A stretch of 64,000 nt of DNA from Planctomycetota bacterium (GCA_021414025.1 JAIOPG010000002.1:744001-808000); one strand, 5' to 3'. Numbered from the stretch's first letter, positions 16,275-25,199 are shown. Notes: generated from the sequence alone by a model not told the origin. Translations and numbers: made by a program.

Positions 16275-17732
16275 CGATCGATTGAGTGCGGTGCGCTTTG
16301 CATTGAATGATTTCAGCGCTGCAAGCGCTTCCGCGCGGGCGGTTGCATGATCCACGATCGGCTGCGGATAATTTACACCGAGAATGATTCCGGCATTTCG
16401 CAACGCATCGGGTGACGCAGCCCATGGCTGATGGATGAACTCGGATGAAAGGTTCTTGAGCTCGGGCACCCAGCGCCGCACGTAGTCGCCCTTGGAATCG
16501 AACTTCTCCCCCTGCAGCACCGGATTGAAGATGCGAAAGTAGGGCGCCGCGTCGGCGCCGCAGCCCGCGCTCCATTGCCAGCCCAGGGTGTTGCTTGCCA
16601 AGTCTGCGTCCACGAGTGTCTCCCAGAACCACTCGGTGCCGCGCAGCCAGTGCTGGCGCAGGTGCTTCACCAGGAAGCTGCTGACGTTCATGCGAACCCG
16701 GTTGTGCATCCATCCCGTGGCCCAGAGCTGCCGCATGCCCGCGTCGATCAGCGGGTATCCAGTCCGCCCCCGCTGCCATGCGCGAAGCTGCCCATGGTTC
16801 GATCGCCAGGGGAACTTCTTGAATTCCGTTCGCAGCGGCTCCTCGGCGGTGCGCGGAAAGTTTGCCAGGATGTGGTAGCCGAACTCGCGCCAGCCCAACT
16901 CGGCGCGGAACTTTTCAGCGTTGCCGCGGAAGGGCTTCGACTCCCCCTTGAGGCGGGTTTCCAGTGCATGCCAGGCGCGACGCGGCGAGAGTTCGCCGAA
17001 GTGAAGATGCGGACTCAGCCGGCTCGTGCCCGGCACCGCCGGAAGATCGCGGCCTTTGCCATACGCACCGACCGACCGCTTGAGAAACGACCGCAGATGT
17101 GCCGCGGCACCCGCTTCGCCCGGAGTCCATTCGGCGGCAAGCCCGGAGATCCAGGCCTTGTCGGGCATGAGTTTCAGCTTCGCCAATGCCAGTGAGCGGG
17201 GCCAGAATTTCGGCGGCACAAGTTTTCTCGGCGCGGGCCTGGGCTGCTCGGGTGATGGGAGTGCACGGCAGGTTTTCCAGAATGGCGTGAAGACCTTGTA
17301 GGCCAAATCGCCGCCGGTGCGGATCTCGTCAGGGTTAAACATAAGCGATGACTGGAACCGGTGCAGTGAAATCGATCGAGACTGGGCTGCGGCTTTGAGT
17401 GCAACCTCCAGTTCAGCCGCCCATGGCTCATATCTGCGGTTGTAGGCAATCGCGGTCGCTCCGGATTCCTTCGCCAGGGCCATGAGTTCCTTCACCGCAT
17501 CGCCGCGGCGAAGAATCAGGCGCGAGCCCTTGGCTTCGAGCGAGCGGCTCAGCGCACACAGCGATTGATGGAGCCACCATCGACTGGCGCCGCCCACGGC
17601 CCAGCGACCCGCACGCACATCGTCCAGGCAATACACCGGAATCACGGGTTCGCCCGTTGCGGCAGCAAAGGCGAGTGCAGGCTGGTCGTCCAGTCGAAGA
17701 TCGAGCTGGAACCAGACAATCGTTCCGCTCAT
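16260..17732 (-). CDS. phr: Deoxyribodipyrimidine photolyase
   Basis: 490 residues of the cryptochrome/photolyase family. The N-terminal Rossmann domain begins IVWFQLDLRLDDQPAL (chromophore domain). The FAD-binding domain contains GTSRLSPHLHFGELSPR, TGYPLIDAGMRQLWATGWMH, NRVRMNVSSFLVKHL and DADLASNTLGWQWSAG, all standard for class I CPD photolyases. It uses blue light to split pyrimidine dimers. Translation is coupled to the upstream epimerase gene through an ATGA overlap, and the end overlaps the MFS gene tail-to-tail. The pairing of phr with a TIGR01777 epimerase is also seen elsewhere in bacteria. Confidence 0.93.
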   Translation of the reverse strand: MSGTIVWFQLDLRLDDQPALAFAAATGEPVIPVYCLDDVRAGRWAVGGASRWWLHQSLCALSRSLEAKGSRLILRRGDAVKELMALAKESGATAIAYNRRYEPWAAELEVALKAAAQSRSISLHRFQSSLMFNPDEIRTGGDLAYKVFTPFWKTCRALPSPEQPRPAPRKLVPPKFWPRSLALAKLKLMPDKAWISGLAAEWTPGEAGAAAHLRSFLKRSVGAYGKGRDLPAVPGTSRLSPHLHFGELSPRRAWHALETRLKGESKPFRGNAEKFRAELGWREFGYHILANFPRTAEEPLRTEFKKFPWRSNHGQLRAWQRGRTGYPLIDAGMRQLWATGWMHNRVRMNVSSFLVKHLRQHWLRGTEWFWETLVDADLASNTLGWQWSAGCGADAAPYFRIFNPVLQGEKFDSKGDYVRRWVPELKNLSSEFIHQPWAASPDALRNAGIILGVNYPQPIVDHATARAEALAALKSFNAKRTALNRSSMHQ

Positions 17733-19153
17733 GCGGAGGGATCCATGCGGCCAAGCTCGAATTGAAGCGCGGATCGAAGCGTGGGTAAATTGAAACGGAA
17801 GCCATGAGCCAGCAATTTTTTTGGCTCCACAAAGGCGCCACCGAGCAGCAACTCACTTCCCATTTCACCAAAGAGGGTTCGCACTACAAAGGCCGGCAGC
17901 GGAAAGACGAAGGGCCGATGCAATGTTCGAGCAAGCTCGCGGCCGAATTCCCGGTTTGAAAGCGGCGGCGGCGCCGTCGCGTTGACCGGCCCGCTGATTC
18001 CCGGCGTGTCAATGGCGAATTGAATGGCCGCCAGAAGATCGTCCAGCGCGATCCAGCTCATTCCCTGCCGGCCGTCTCCCACGGGACCGCCCAGGCCACA
18101 CTTGAAAGGCGTGAGCAATTTTCCAAGCACGCCCCCCTGGGCCGTGACCACGACGCCGATCCGAAGGTGCACCACGCGGATGCCCGCATCGCTTGCGGCC
18201 TTGGTGGCGCGCTCCCATTCCTGGCAGGTCTCGGCGAGGAATCCCTCGCCGCGCGACGAGGTTTCATCTAGCCGCTCGTCGCCGCGCGATCCGTAGAAAC
18301 CAACGGCGCTGGCGGCAACCAGGACTTTGGGCTTGTCATTCAATTTCGCCAGTGCTTCACAGAGTTGGCGCGTGCCGTCGACTCGGCTCGAGCGAATGGC
18401 GGCCTTGCGCCGCGCGGTCCAGCGGCCGCCCGCGATGTTTTCACCGGCCAGGTGCACCACGGCATCGCACCCTTCGAGATATCGAAGGTCGAATTCACCG
18501 CTGGCCTGGTTCCACGCAATGTCTTGGGACTCCGCACCCGGCTTCGTCACATTTTTGTCATGGCTTCGCTCCGCTGATTGTTGCCGAACGATTCGGCGCA
18601 CCTCATCGCCGGCGCAATTCAGGAAGGCCACAAGCTGTCGGCCCACGAGTCCAGTCGCCCCGCTGATAGCGATGGTTCGGCTCCCGGGATTCCTTCGTTC
18701 AGCATTTCTCCGCAGGTCGTTGGCCGTTCGAGCATGACGGAACTGAAACTGCCGCTCCAACTGACGGCGAATGAATCCGGCTCCAAGCCATCGGCCCAGT
18801 GGCGGAAATGGCTCCTGGTATTCCACGCAATCTTCCAGCGTGCTCAACCCTGATGCCTTGCGTTGAAAACGGTGCTCGTGCATCCAGGTGTGGAAAGGTC
18901 CCTTCTCCTGCCGATCCCGGAACCCCTTGCCCGGCTCGACACGGTCGTGGACCGCCCGCCAGTGAATTTTCAACGGACCCTTGCGCAACTCGATCACCAC
19001 CGTGCTGCCATTGGCCAGTGGCCCCGAGGAAGCGATGACCCGGGCATTTTCCCAGGGGGGAATCAAACGGACGAGCGCCCCCTCGCGAAAATGCCACGCG
19101 GAGAGCGCCTCGGCAGGCGCGGGCATCTCGCTTCTTCGATTCAGCGTGGGCAT
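17729..19153 (-). CDS. SRPBCC domain fused to TIGR01777-family NAD(P)-dependent epimerase
   Basis: 474 residues. Residues 1-150 are a START/SRPBCC-like ligand domain (FREGALVRLIPPWENARV; HTWMHEHRFQ; LEDCVEYQEPFPPLG). Then comes an extended SDR: TIAISGATGLVGRQLVAFL (Rossmann Gly motif), DAVVHLAGENIAGGRWT, RVDGTRQLCEAL, AASAVGFYGSRGDE (Tyr of the active site) and a C-terminal DUF1731 block, FGEMGSELLLGG. The substrate of this family is unknown. ATG 19153 was chosen because it starts the SRPBCC core; a later ATG at 19126 is possible. The stop overlaps the photolyase ATG. Confidence 0.88.
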   Translation of the reverse strand: MPTLNRRSEMPAPAEALSAWHFREGALVRLIPPWENARVIASSGPLANGSTVVIELRKGPLKIHWRAVHDRVEPGKGFRDRQEKGPFHTWMHEHRFQRKASGLSTLEDCVEYQEPFPPLGRWLGAGFIRRQLERQFQFRHARTANDLRRNAERRNPGSRTIAISGATGLVGRQLVAFLNCAGDEVRRIVRQQSAERSHDKNVTKPGAESQDIAWNQASGEFDLRYLEGCDAVVHLAGENIAGGRWTARRKAAIRSSRVDGTRQLCEALAKLNDKPKVLVAASAVGFYGSRGDERLDETSSRGEGFLAETCQEWERATKAASDAGIRVVHLRIGVVVTAQGGVLGKLLTPFKCGLGGPVGDGRQGMSWIALDDLLAAIQFAIDTPGISGPVNATAPPPLSNREFGRELARTLHRPFVFPLPAFVVRTLFGEMGSELLLGGAFVEPKKLLAHGFRFNLPTLRSALQFELGRMDPSA

Positions 19154-19255
19154 ATCGGCTTCACCTGCGCAGACTCTACTCGTTGCAGGCGGCGGGCGGC
19201 TCGCCCCACCCGTCGCGCACACAAGACCCGCGGGAGATCGTAGGATTCGCTCCTG

Positions 19256-19834
19256 ATGGAGCACTCCGCGATGATCGATCTGCGTTTGGCCGAAAGCCGC
19301 AAGGCGGTCGAAGCACTGACGAGCCTGAAGCCTCGCGTGGCGACGGCGGTCGAGCTGCTGACGCGCACGATCAAGGCGGGCGGCACCATCTTCACTTGCG
19401 GCAATGGCGGATCCGCCGCTGAGGCATTGCACCTGGCCGAGGAATTGACGGGCCGCTACAAGAGCAATCGGGCGGCCTTGCGGGCGATTTCACTCTGCTC
19501 CGATCCGACCGCCCTGACCTGCATCGCCAATGACTTCGGCTTCGAGCAGATCTTCGCGCGGCAGCTCGAGGCCCTGGGCCGCAGCGGCGATCTGCTGGTC
19601 GTCTTCTCGACCAGCGGCAAGAGCCCCAATCTTTTGCGGGCCTTGGAAGCGGCCAAGCGGCTACATATCTCCACGCTCGGGCTTTTGGGCCGCGATGGCG
19701 GGCCCGCCTTGAGCCAATTCACCCACTCCATCGTGATCGCGGGGGTCGACGGCGCCGCCGTTCAGGAGGCCCATCAGATGATCCTGCACATCTTGTGTGA
19801 AGCGTGCGAACACTTCGGACAGACGCTTCGTTGA
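19256..19834 (+). CDS. gmhA: SIS-domain sugar isomerase, phosphoheptose isomerase type
   Basis: 192 residues. GTIFTCGNGGSAAEALHLAEE and LLVVFSTSGKSPNLLRALEA are the two SIS phosphosugar-binding segments, and AAVQEAHQMILHILCE is the C-terminal GmhA pattern with the catalytic Glu/His pair. The enzyme makes D-glycero-D-manno-heptose 7-phosphate from sedoheptulose 7-phosphate for envelope heptose. An in-frame ATG at 19271 is an alternative start. It is divergent from the epimerase gene. No other heptose gene is in the window, so the pathway is inferred from the family alone. Confidence 0.85.
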   Translation: MEHSAMIDLRLAESRKAVEALTSLKPRVATAVELLTRTIKAGGTIFTCGNGGSAAEALHLAEELTGRYKSNRAALRAISLCSDPTALTCIANDFGFEQIFARQLEALGRSGDLLVVFSTSGKSPNLLRALEAAKRLHISTLGLLGRDGGPALSQFTHSIVIAGVDGAAVQEAHQMILHILCEACEHFGQTLR

Positions 19835-19844
19835 GCGAGAGCCC

Positions 19845-20924
19845 ATGACCCACAATCCATCATCAACCGCTTCGCCGGTGGCCCCCGCCAAGTGTTCCGC
19901 GTGCATCGGCAATGTGATCTGCCAGGGCCTGGTACCGACCTGGTTGCTGATCGGTGCTCTGGCGAAATTGTTCGATCGCACTCCGGCACTGCTGCCCAAG
20001 CCTGTGCGAAGCGTCTACTCCTGGATCGCGGGCCTGGTCGGCATGAGCTCGGAGGCGGACCTCACCCGCTTCTTCGACATCGCGCTGCGGTCGACGATCG
20101 CCATCGAGATGTCGCTGGTGGCCACGATGCTCTTTCTGCCGCGCTTCGGACGCGGGCTCGCCGGACTGGTGCTCGCGCTTTTTGTGGTGATCCTGACCAG
20201 CGTGGTGATTTCCGGCGATGCCAGTTGCGGCTGCTTCGGAAGCAAGGGACCGCCGCCGATTGTCGTGCTGATTGTGGATGCCACGCTGCTGGCGGGCGTG
20301 CTTTTCTTCAAGCCCAAGCCCTGTCCGGTCAAGAAGATGTTCGTCGGCGTGTGGGTCGCCGCCGTCGCGTTTTCTTTCGCGTTTGCCTTCGGCATGCCCG
20401 ACAAGGTGGTGGTCGAACCAGTCAAGCCACCAGCCAATCCTCAGTCACAGCAAACAGCAACGCCAGCGACCACCGGGGCATGGCCTACCCCGCCGGCGCA
20501 ATTGCAGCCCTACTACATGCCGCAGTTCGCGCAATGGGTGGGCCAGCCGCTTCGGTCGCAGCCGCTGGCGGCGCTGATCAAGCAGCCGCTGCCCGCCGAT
20601 CTGGAGAAGGGCCGCTGGATCGTGATGTTCTACCGCGAGGATTGCGACCACTGCCATACCGTGCTCGAGAATTACTTCACGGTCAAACTGCCGGCGCCCA
20701 CACTGCTGGTGGCCATTCCCGACACGGATCCCCTCGCGGCCCTGCCCAATCCCTGCAGCGACTGCAAGGTGACCTCCTTCATCAAGGGGCCGGAATACGT
20801 GGTGGGCACGCCCGTTCTGATGGCCGTCGAGAATGGCATCGTCAAGAGCGTGTGCGAGGACGCGGAAAATAAGGAAAGCCTGGAAGCCACGATCAACTTC
20901 CGCGCAGCCCCTCAACCCAAGTGA
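19845..20924 (+). CDS. MauE/DoxX-like membrane protein with C-terminal thioredoxin-like domain
   Basis: 359 residues. The N-terminal half has about five membrane helices and the MauE-type Cys signature SGDASCGCFGSKG on the extracytoplasmic side, plus an early CSACIG pair. A Pro/Gln/Thr-rich linker (about 190-220) leads to a thioredoxin-like part, GRWIVMFYREDCDHCHTVLE, with a CxxC active site, and a second PCSDC motif. Such fusions are thought to move disulfide electrons across the membrane, as VKOR- and MauE-type proteins do. The partner is unknown. It starts 10 bp after gmhA and converges on tilS. Confidence 0.72.
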   Translation: MTHNPSSTASPVAPAKCSACIGNVICQGLVPTWLLIGALAKLFDRTPALLPKPVRSVYSWIAGLVGMSSEADLTRFFDIALRSTIAIEMSLVATMLFLPRFGRGLAGLVLALFVVILTSVVISGDASCGCFGSKGPPPIVVLIVDATLLAGVLFFKPKPCPVKKMFVGVWVAAVAFSFAFAFGMPDKVVVEPVKPPANPQSQQTATPATTGAWPTPPAQLQPYYMPQFAQWVGQPLRSQPLAALIKQPLPADLEKGRWIVMFYREDCDHCHTVLENYFTVKLPAPTLLVAIPDTDPLAALPNPCSDCKVTSFIKGPEYVVGTPVLMAVENGIVKSVCEDAENKESLEATINFRAAPQPK

Positions 20925-20961
20925 TTGCGATTGCGAATTGTTGCGCGATCCCGCCGCGGCA

Positions 20962-21945
20962 TCACGCGAGGTGGACCTTGCGCGAAGTCACGCTGAGCGA
21001 TTTCTTGCCCAACTGAAAGATGCGAGGCTTGTTGATGCGGTCGCGGATGGCGTGAACCGCGTCCTCGAGCTCACGCTCATTCGCCTCGGGTGACAGTTTC
21101 TGCAACCGAGTTGCCAGCAGCGCCGGCCCGCATGAACGCAACTTAGTCCGCGACCATGGCCCCGCTCCGGTCGCCACCGTCGCGGCAGTCTTCTCGAGCA
21201 GACGGCCGCTCTCGCGCAATCGCCTTGCGGCCCGGCTGGCGCGCACCGCAGAACCCTGGTGGATGGAGTCGAGAACGGGCAGGATGCCGGCGCGAATCCG
21301 CGCCCGCGGCTTGGTCGGATCCGCGTTGGTCGGATCCTCGCGCCAGGGCAGCGAAACTTGCTTGAGCAGCGCACGGAGATCCTTGCGCGAAAGCTCCAGG
21401 AAAGGCCGCAGCACCAGCACGCCTGATTTCATTTTGCGTTTGCCCCGCATGCCGCCGATCGCCTTGGGTCCCGCGCCGCGGGCAAGGCGAAGCAGCATGG
21501 TTTCCAGTTGGTCCTCGGCGTGATGGGCGGTGAGGATGGCGCTGGCCCCGGCCTGGGCCGCCGCCTTGGCAAGCGCCTCGTAGCGATGTCGACGGGCCCG
21601 ATCCGCAACTCCCGCTCCGGCGCCGGGCCGGACCTTCATCACGCTGCATGGCACTTCGAGCCAATGGGCCAATTGCCGGGCGAAGTCGGCGTCCATCGCG
21701 GCTTCGGCGCGCAGGCTGTGATCCACGGTCGCCAGACACATCGACCAGTCGCCGCGCCGCATAATGGCCTTGGCCACCAGGGCGAGCGCCGTTGAGTCCG
21801 CCCCCCCGCTGGCGGCGACGCAGATCGTGCCGCCCTTGGGAATCGCCTTGAGCGCCTTGGTCAGCACCGCCGCCGAAGGATGCCGCGACGCCTTGAGCAG
21901 CGCGTCGGCGAGTGAAGGAAACTCGATTTCCTGCACGGTTGTCAT
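20962..21945 (-). CDS. tilS: tRNA(Ile)-lysidine synthase
   Basis: 327 residues. TICVAASGGADSTALALVA is the PP-loop ATP pyrophosphatase motif. LATVDHSLR, GVADRARRHRYEAL and ILTAHHAEDQLETMLLRLARG are the N-domain signatures of TilS. The C-terminal substrate domains are short, as in many non-enteric bacteria. It converts the CAU anticodon wobble C to lysidine so that tRNA-Ile reads AUA, and is normally essential. The gene converges with the redox protein gene (37 bp gap). Confidence 0.9.
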   Translation of the reverse strand: MTTVQEIEFPSLADALLKASRHPSAAVLTKALKAIPKGGTICVAASGGADSTALALVAKAIMRRGDWSMCLATVDHSLRAEAAMDADFARQLAHWLEVPCSVMKVRPGAGAGVADRARRHRYEALAKAAAQAGASAILTAHHAEDQLETMLLRLARGAGPKAIGGMRGKRKMKSGVLVLRPFLELSRKDLRALLKQVSLPWREDPTNADPTKPRARIRAGILPVLDSIHQGSAVRASRAARRLRESGRLLEKTAATVATGAGPWSRTKLRSCGPALLATRLQKLSPEANERELEDAVHAIRDRINKPRIFQLGKKSLSVTSRKVHLA

Positions 21946-22007
21946 GGCAGGGCTTGCGCGTCAGGCGCGGCGGAGCAATCGAGTGCGTGGGTCATGGTCG
22001 CATGATG

Positions 22008-22739
22008 CTAGGCGACCGCCTGATAGGACCGTTGCTTGGTGGTCTTGATCTTCGGGGTTGCCGGGGCAATTTGCTTCGCCGGAGCAAGAAGCGTCTCGAC
22101 CAGATGCGCCGGACTCTTGGCGATGCGGCTGGCGCCGATCTCCTCGGCCAGGCCGTCGGCGCGATTGAAGACGCCGCCGCCGACCACGATCTCAAGATCG
22201 GGAATCGCGTTGACCCCGCGGATGGAGTCGATGATGGTGCGAATGCCCGGCGCGTCGCTGGCCGCCGAAGCGAAGAGCACCAGGAAGTGCGGCTTGCGCT
22301 GGTGGACTTCCTGCAGGATCTCGTCGTGGGCCACGCCCCCGCCGCCGAAGGTCACCTCGAAGCCGGCGGCCTCGAGCAGATCCGAGGCGAGCTGGCCGCC
22401 AAGGTCCTCGTTCTCGTTGGGCCCGCAGAACACAAGCACGCGCTGTCCGTTGCGCTTGGCCTTGGTGTATCCAAGCTGCAGTTGGTCGACCACGTTGCGC
22501 AGGGCGCGGGTGGCGTAGTTGAAGGCGACCTGCTCGATCTGGTCGTGCCGTGAAAGTTTGTGCAGCGTTTCGTGGATCGGCCACGCCACGCACTCCGCCA
22601 TCATTTCGCTCGTGATGCCGCGGGACAGGCCGCGTGCGACAATGCCGCGAACCTCTTCGCGATTGCCTTCCATCAGCTTGGGCAGAAGGTGATCGATGAC
22701 GAGCTCGGGGCGGGCGACGATGGTGACGGGTGTGCTCAT
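22008..22739 (-). CDS. B12-binding-domain protein lacking the axial histidine motif
   Basis: 243 residues. A helical cap (HLLPKLMEGNREEVRGIVARG; WPIHETLHKLSRHDQIEQ) precedes a Rossmann-like domain, VLVFCGPNENEDLGGQLAS, GFEVTFGGGGVAHDEILQEV, FLVLFASAASDAPGIRTII and LEIVVGGGVFNR. This is the layout of MerR-associated and methyltransferase-associated cobalamin modules. The D-x-H-x-x-G loop is replaced by NENEDLGG, so base-off cobalamin binding through His is not expected. GGAAG lies 7 bases before ATG 22739. It may be a sensor-type or degenerate module. No methyltransferase gene is adjacent. Confidence 0.7.
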   Translation of the reverse strand: MSTPVTIVARPELVIDHLLPKLMEGNREEVRGIVARGLSRGITSEMMAECVAWPIHETLHKLSRHDQIEQVAFNYATRALRNVVDQLQLGYTKAKRNGQRVLVFCGPNENEDLGGQLASDLLEAAGFEVTFGGGGVAHDEILQEVHQRKPHFLVLFASAASDAPGIRTIIDSIRGVNAIPDLEIVVGGGVFNRADGLAEEIGASRIAKSPAHLVETLLAPAKQIAPATPKIKTTKQRSYQAVA

Positions 22740-23057
22740 GTTCGTACTTCCAATGGTGTTCGCGTTGACCTCATGTCTTGCGAACCCGGTTGCTTCGCCG
22801 CAACTCCGCGCGGCGTGTGACCATCGGACGCATCGAACACGCCTCGCCACGCGTTGCAGACAAATAAATATCGGACACGAATCGCGATGGTTATACGACA
22901 CCACGTTTCTTTCCCGGATTGCACAACTCTTGGAAACAGATGGAGATACGCAAGATCGGCCTGAATTCGGTCGCAGGTTCTAATCCTGTTGCCCCATTAC
23001 GATGCGGCCCTTGTCCCAAATCCTCGGGCGGCTGTTGAGAGAATTGGAGGTCCCCCA
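22740..23057. other. Divergent intergenic region with a tRNA 3'-end-like fragment
   Basis: 318 bp without a gene. An A/T-rich patch at about 22856-22895 probably holds the promoters for the two divergent genes, though no clean -35/-10 pair was found. At 22973-22996 the sequence resembles a tRNA T-arm plus acceptor 3' end (GCAGG-TTCTAAT-CCTGT followed by TGCCCCA), but no matching 5' acceptor GGGGCA lies at the right distance upstream, so it is at most a remnant. This sits at the left edge of the accessory block. Confidence 0.4.
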
Positions 23058-23531
23058 GTGAAGCGATTCACCATTTGCATGTTCGTGTGTTTGCTCGTCG
23101 CTTGCACGTCGACGAAGTCCACTCAAGAAACAGGAGATCCATCTATGAGGCTCGGGAACTTTTCAGTCAGTCTGACGGTCAAGGACATCGCGGTGTCCCG
23201 CGCGTTCTACGAAAAACTCGGCTTCAAGATGGTCGCCGGCGACCAATCCAAGAACTGGGTCGTCCTCCAGAATGGAGATGCCAGGATCGGCCTCTTCCAA
23301 GGGATGTTCCCCCGCAACATGCTGACCTTCAACCCCGGATGGGACGGCAACAAAAACACTCTGACCGACTTCGAGGATGTCCGCGAGCTGCAGAAAATGC
23401 TCAAGGCCCGCGGCATCACTCCCGACCCAGTCGCCGATGAGTCCACCACCGGCCCCGCGTACATCATGCTCACCGATCCCGACGGCAATCCGATCCTGAT
23501 CGATCAGCACGTGCCCAGTCCGAAGAAGTGA
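23058..23531 (+). CDS. VOC (glyoxalase-fold) protein with lipoprotein signal and an internal alternative start
   Basis: 157 residues from GTG 23058, which has GGAGG 7 bases upstream. The N-terminus VKRFTICMFVCLLVACTSTKS is a lipoprotein signal with lipobox LVAC. The rest is a single VOC domain: FSVSLTVKDIAVSRAFYEKLGF, WVVLQNGDARIGLFQGMF, and YIMLTDPDGNPILID. A second good ribosome site, AGGAG at 23132-23136, precedes an in-frame ATG at 23145 by 8 bases; from it the complete VOC domain would be made without the signal. Both an anchored and a cytosolic form are thus possible. Substrate unknown. Confidence 0.8.
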   Translation: MKRFTICMFVCLLVACTSTKSTQETGDPSMRLGNFSVSLTVKDIAVSRAFYEKLGFKMVAGDQSKNWVVLQNGDARIGLFQGMFPRNMLTFNPGWDGNKNTLTDFEDVRELQKMLKARGITPDPVADESTTGPAYIMLTDPDGNPILIDQHVPSPKK

Positions 23532-23547
23532 ACGACAACTCTCCGCG

Positions 23548-24273
23548 ATGAATCGCCAAGTTCTTGATCTATCCGGGCTCGCCGACGCGATCGAACAACT
23601 ACTCACTCGCATCGTCGAGCGATTTCCTGAATCCGGGCTTCGAAAGAATGCAACACTTCTTCTGGAGTATGCGCGAGAACTCGAACGCGATCGTGAAACG
23701 CTGGTGAAAGTTCCAGGCTGGATTCGCCTCATCAGCTGGCTCGGTGGCTTTGCGGTTGTTGGATTCATCTTTCTTTCTGGCGTGTATGTGGTCAAGACGG
23801 AATCCGGCATTGAAACGCTGCCCAATTTTCTGCAGGCGCTCTCGGCAGTGATCACAGTTTTCGCTGGCGCGACCGCCGGCTTCTTCACGATGCGATCCAT
23901 CGAACAATCCCAGGTGCGCCGACTCGCTCTCAGCAAACTTCAATTCCTGCGCGAGATGGCGCATGTCATCGACATGCTGCAATTGTCGAAATCTCCTGTC
24001 GCAATCATGTTTCCACCGAATCCTTTGGACCCCGCCGATGCGACGCGTTCGCACAAACCCATTCTCACTCCCAAGGAGATGTTCCAATACCTGAGCTACT
24101 GCGGAGAACTCTCTGCGTTGATAGGAAAACTGGCGGTGATCTTCATCGGCTGGGTTCACGATCCGACCTTGCTGGCGACCATCGACGATGTCGAGGATCT
24201 GTGCTCGGATTTGGAACGCAAGATGCTCAGCAAGCTGCTGCTCATCGAGCAACTGCATCAGCGATTGCGTTGA
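23548..24273 (+). CDS. Membrane protein of unknown function with two helices and coiled ends
   Basis: 241 residues. Two hydrophobic helices, about 60-80 (LISWLGGFAVVGFIFLSGVY) and 92-115 (LPNFLQALSAVITVFAGATA), lie between helical, charged flanks. The N-terminal flank (LLLEYARELERDRETL) and the middle (SQVRRLALSKLQFLREMAHV) look like coiled coils. No catalytic motif was recognised. It starts 17 bp after the VOC gene on the same strand. It could be a sensor or scaffold; nothing decides. Confidence 0.65.
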   Translation: MNRQVLDLSGLADAIEQLLTRIVERFPESGLRKNATLLLEYARELERDRETLVKVPGWIRLISWLGGFAVVGFIFLSGVYVVKTESGIETLPNFLQALSAVITVFAGATAGFFTMRSIEQSQVRRLALSKLQFLREMAHVIDMLQLSKSPVAIMFPPNPLDPADATRSHKPILTPKEMFQYLSYCGELSALIGKLAVIFIGWVHDPTLLATIDDVEDLCSDLERKMLSKLLLIEQLHQRLR

Positions 24274-24407
24274 GGAGGAAAGATCACGCGCATTGGCAGG
24301 TGTGGCGAGATTCGAGGCGAATATTCGGCTATATTGCCCGCATTCAATACTGACTAGGTCCGTAAAGGCAGTTGCCTCTCGCTTAAACACATCGTGGAGC
24401 AAACAAT

Positions 24408-25145
24408 ATGGCAGACATCCGCAGGGCGTTAAAAAAGTTCGCACCGACTTTTATCCAAGCTCGTGAGGCTTCGTTGAATGAAGCAGATACTGTGCTACGT
24501 CTCTGCAAATGCTTTACAGATGTCTTCGGCTACGACGCAATTGGGGACATCAGCCGCGAAGCAAATCTCAAGAACAAGTTTGTAGATGTTTGCTTAAAAA
24601 TTGACGACCAAATTCGCATCCTTGTGGAAGCAAAAGCTGCCCCCGTTCAACTTCGTGATCGTCATATCGAGCAAGCACAAGCGTACGCATCACACAATAA
24701 CTATCCATGGGTTCTTTTGACAAATGGAGTCGAATGGAACCTTTACCACCTCACCTTTGGCGAGGGAATTGAGTATGAAATTGCTTTTAGTGTCTCTTTG
24801 GATAAAGAAGAATCATTTGACGAAGCTGTCGAAAAACTTAGTTACCTTCACAGACACTCTGTTAAGAAGGGTCTATTAGAGAAGTTTTGGGAAACCGAGA
24901 CTGCCCTGAGTGCTGGTTCGATTGGGAAATCTTTGTTTACCGATTCGGCGCTCAATTTTTTGCGCCGACAGATTCGCAAAGACAGCGGGATGTTGGTTGA
25001 CACAGAAGAGTTGGCCTCTTCAATACAGCAAATGTTTACGGCAGAAGCTCGCGAGCAAATTGGCCCCGTGAAAATTCGCCGCAAAAGAAAAACAAAAACA
25101 AAGACTGCCTCAGCGAGTGTTCCAAACGATTCGAACCCGAATTGA
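24408..25145 (+). CDS. Stand-alone HsdR N-terminal (PD-(D/E)xK-like) domain protein
   Basis: 245 residues, clearly more A/T-rich than the core genome around it. The segment FVDVCLKIDDQIRILVEAKA fits the D-x(n)-E-x-K nuclease core of the type I restriction R-subunit N-terminal domain (HSDR_N), preceded by NEADTVLRLCKCFTDVFGYD and followed by YPWVLLTNGVEWNLYHL, both common in this domain. The C-terminus is basic (KIRRKRKTKTKT). There is no helicase domain and no HsdM/HsdS gene beside it, so it is an orphan nuclease-like module of the accessory block. It may serve in defence; this is inference. Confidence 0.7.
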   Translation: MADIRRALKKFAPTFIQAREASLNEADTVLRLCKCFTDVFGYDAIGDISREANLKNKFVDVCLKIDDQIRILVEAKAAPVQLRDRHIEQAQAYASHNNYPWVLLTNGVEWNLYHLTFGEGIEYEIAFSVSLDKEESFDEAVEKLSYLHRHSVKKGLLEKFWETETALSAGSIGKSLFTDSALNFLRRQIRKDSGMLVDTEELASSIQQMFTAEAREQIGPVKIRRKRKTKTKTASASVPNDSNPN

Positions 25146-25199
25146 AATTGCAGAGTAAATTTTTGCGGATCTCACGCATTGTCTAATCGACAGCACTTC

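Noticed and set aside
22925-22996. A complete tRNA gene in the divergent region
   Set aside because: A T-arm-like part exists, but the acceptor 5' strand is absent and the anticodon loop has no U33.
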